64,000 nt of DNA from assembly GCA_964016885.1 (NCBI GenBank), contig OZ024748.1:26295515-26359514 (forward strand). Direction: 5' to 3'. The stretch's first letter is position 1. The DNA is from Eledone cirrhosa (lineage: Eukaryota; Mollusca; Cephalopoda; Octopoda; Eledonidae). More model-generated notes on the stretch are below. The model saw only the letters and a program-made list of their open reading frames with translations, ran no database searches and was not told the DNA's origin. The stretch is not shown here.

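Larger units (their letters stand above)
2..64000 (+). repeat. Tandem array of about 150 units, 429-bp period
   Basis: Counting each unit from the ATA of its I-T-D-I motif, 149 complete units span 2-63640 and a partial 150th runs from 63641 to the edge. Lengths: 124 units of 429 bp, four of 432, seven of 393 and fourteen of 426. Twelve of the 426-bp units lost the Pro codon of SSPEH; they start at 12737, 14450, 17414, 18695, 20408, 23372, 25514, 27227, 28511, 34943, 36227 and 51668. Two lost one Thr codon in RTTQ; they start at 12311 and 18269. All changes are whole codons. Unit order along residues: ITDIETS and ERTTQ (1-14), TDIETERTTQ (16-25), ITPQ-L/Q-TTSPEETT (28-40), STQVEDI (42-48), VTPTQVASTMH (51-61), TSPETTVVSSPEHTS (62-76), DELTSIEY (81-88), KTPTSTAEKIT (101-111), SQLPSTSEIHIETPKSTSELPH in two parts (122-143). 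Confidence 0.97.

Noticed and set aside
130..63990. Short minus-strand open frames of 61-122 codons in every unit (Val/Ser-rich, hydrophobic-looking, plus a Cys-rich overlapping set).
   Set aside because: They are the exact antisense of the Thr/Ser-rich frame, repeat once per unit and have non-ATG or chance starts. They lengthen only where a single base removes an antisense stop (for example 9767 and 49517). There is no sign of independent constraint.
2..64000. Non-coding satellite DNA.
   Set aside because: The period and higher-order blocks fit a satellite, but the frame is open for 64 kb and all length changes are multiples of three. A coding array fits better.
2..64000. CRISPR array or other prokaryotic direct-repeat locus.
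   Set aside because: The period is 429 bp, the units are contiguous with no unique spacers, and the whole unit is coding.
2..64000. Giant bacterial protein of the kind reported in Omnitrophota.
   Set aside because: It cannot be excluded without flanks, but those proteins are not known as near-identical PTS tandem arrays. Nothing bacterial (ribosome binding site, operon neighbours) is visible.
2..64000. Regularly spaced palindromes GCTAGC, ATGCAT and ACTAGT in each unit as regulatory sites.
   Set aside because: They fall inside conserved codons (V-A-S, M-H, T-S) and recur only because the unit recurs.
2..64000. Mobile element or provirus as the source of the array.
   Set aside because: No terminal repeats, transposase, integrase or reverse transcriptase motifs were seen on either strand.

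Overview
The whole 64 kb window is the inside of one giant repeat-encoded gene. On the + strand, the frame starting at base 2 stays open from edge to edge: 21,333 codons, no in-frame stop seen, no start, no end and no intron. It encodes a tandem array of a 143-residue unit (429 bp), with 149 complete copies and a 150th cut by the right edge. The consensus unit is about 30% Thr, 11% Ser, 8% Pro and 14% Glu. It has no Cys, Trp, Gly, Phe or Asn and a net charge near -17. This is the profile of the O-glycosylated PTS region of a secreted or surface mucin-like protein. The visible part alone would be about 2.3 MDa before glycosylation. No ordinary gene, RNA gene, mobile element, CRISPR array, promoter or terminator was found.

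Organism: there are no flanking genes or conserved domains to place it. A giant intronless PTS exon, A-ending codons (ACA, GAA, CAA, CCT/CCA) and satellite-like evolution of the array suggest a eukaryote, most likely an animal, sequenced with long reads. This is inference with low certainty. A giant bacterial surface protein is not strictly excluded.

Layout, with each unit counted from the codon of its I-T-D-I motif: 2-6019, the most diverse units, including all four 432-bp units; 6020-11824, mixed units, four of them carrying a 36-bp deletion; 11825-17782 and 17783-23740, a nearly perfect head-to-tail duplication of 5,958 bp (14 units); 23741-50809, a homogeneous core made of reshuffled multi-unit blocks, the clearest being 26589-30511 repeated at 34305-38227; 50810-57205, unit types otherwise seen near the left edge reappear; 57206-64000, a homogeneous right segment with its own 1-, 2- and 5-unit periodicities.

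The array behaves like a higher-order-repeat satellite that is under coding constraint. Units are duplicated in blocks by unequal exchange or conversion, yet every length variant (432, 429, 426, 393 bp) is a multiple of three and the frame is never lost. Nothing here shows several genes working together. The interest lies in one extreme gene and how its array evolves.
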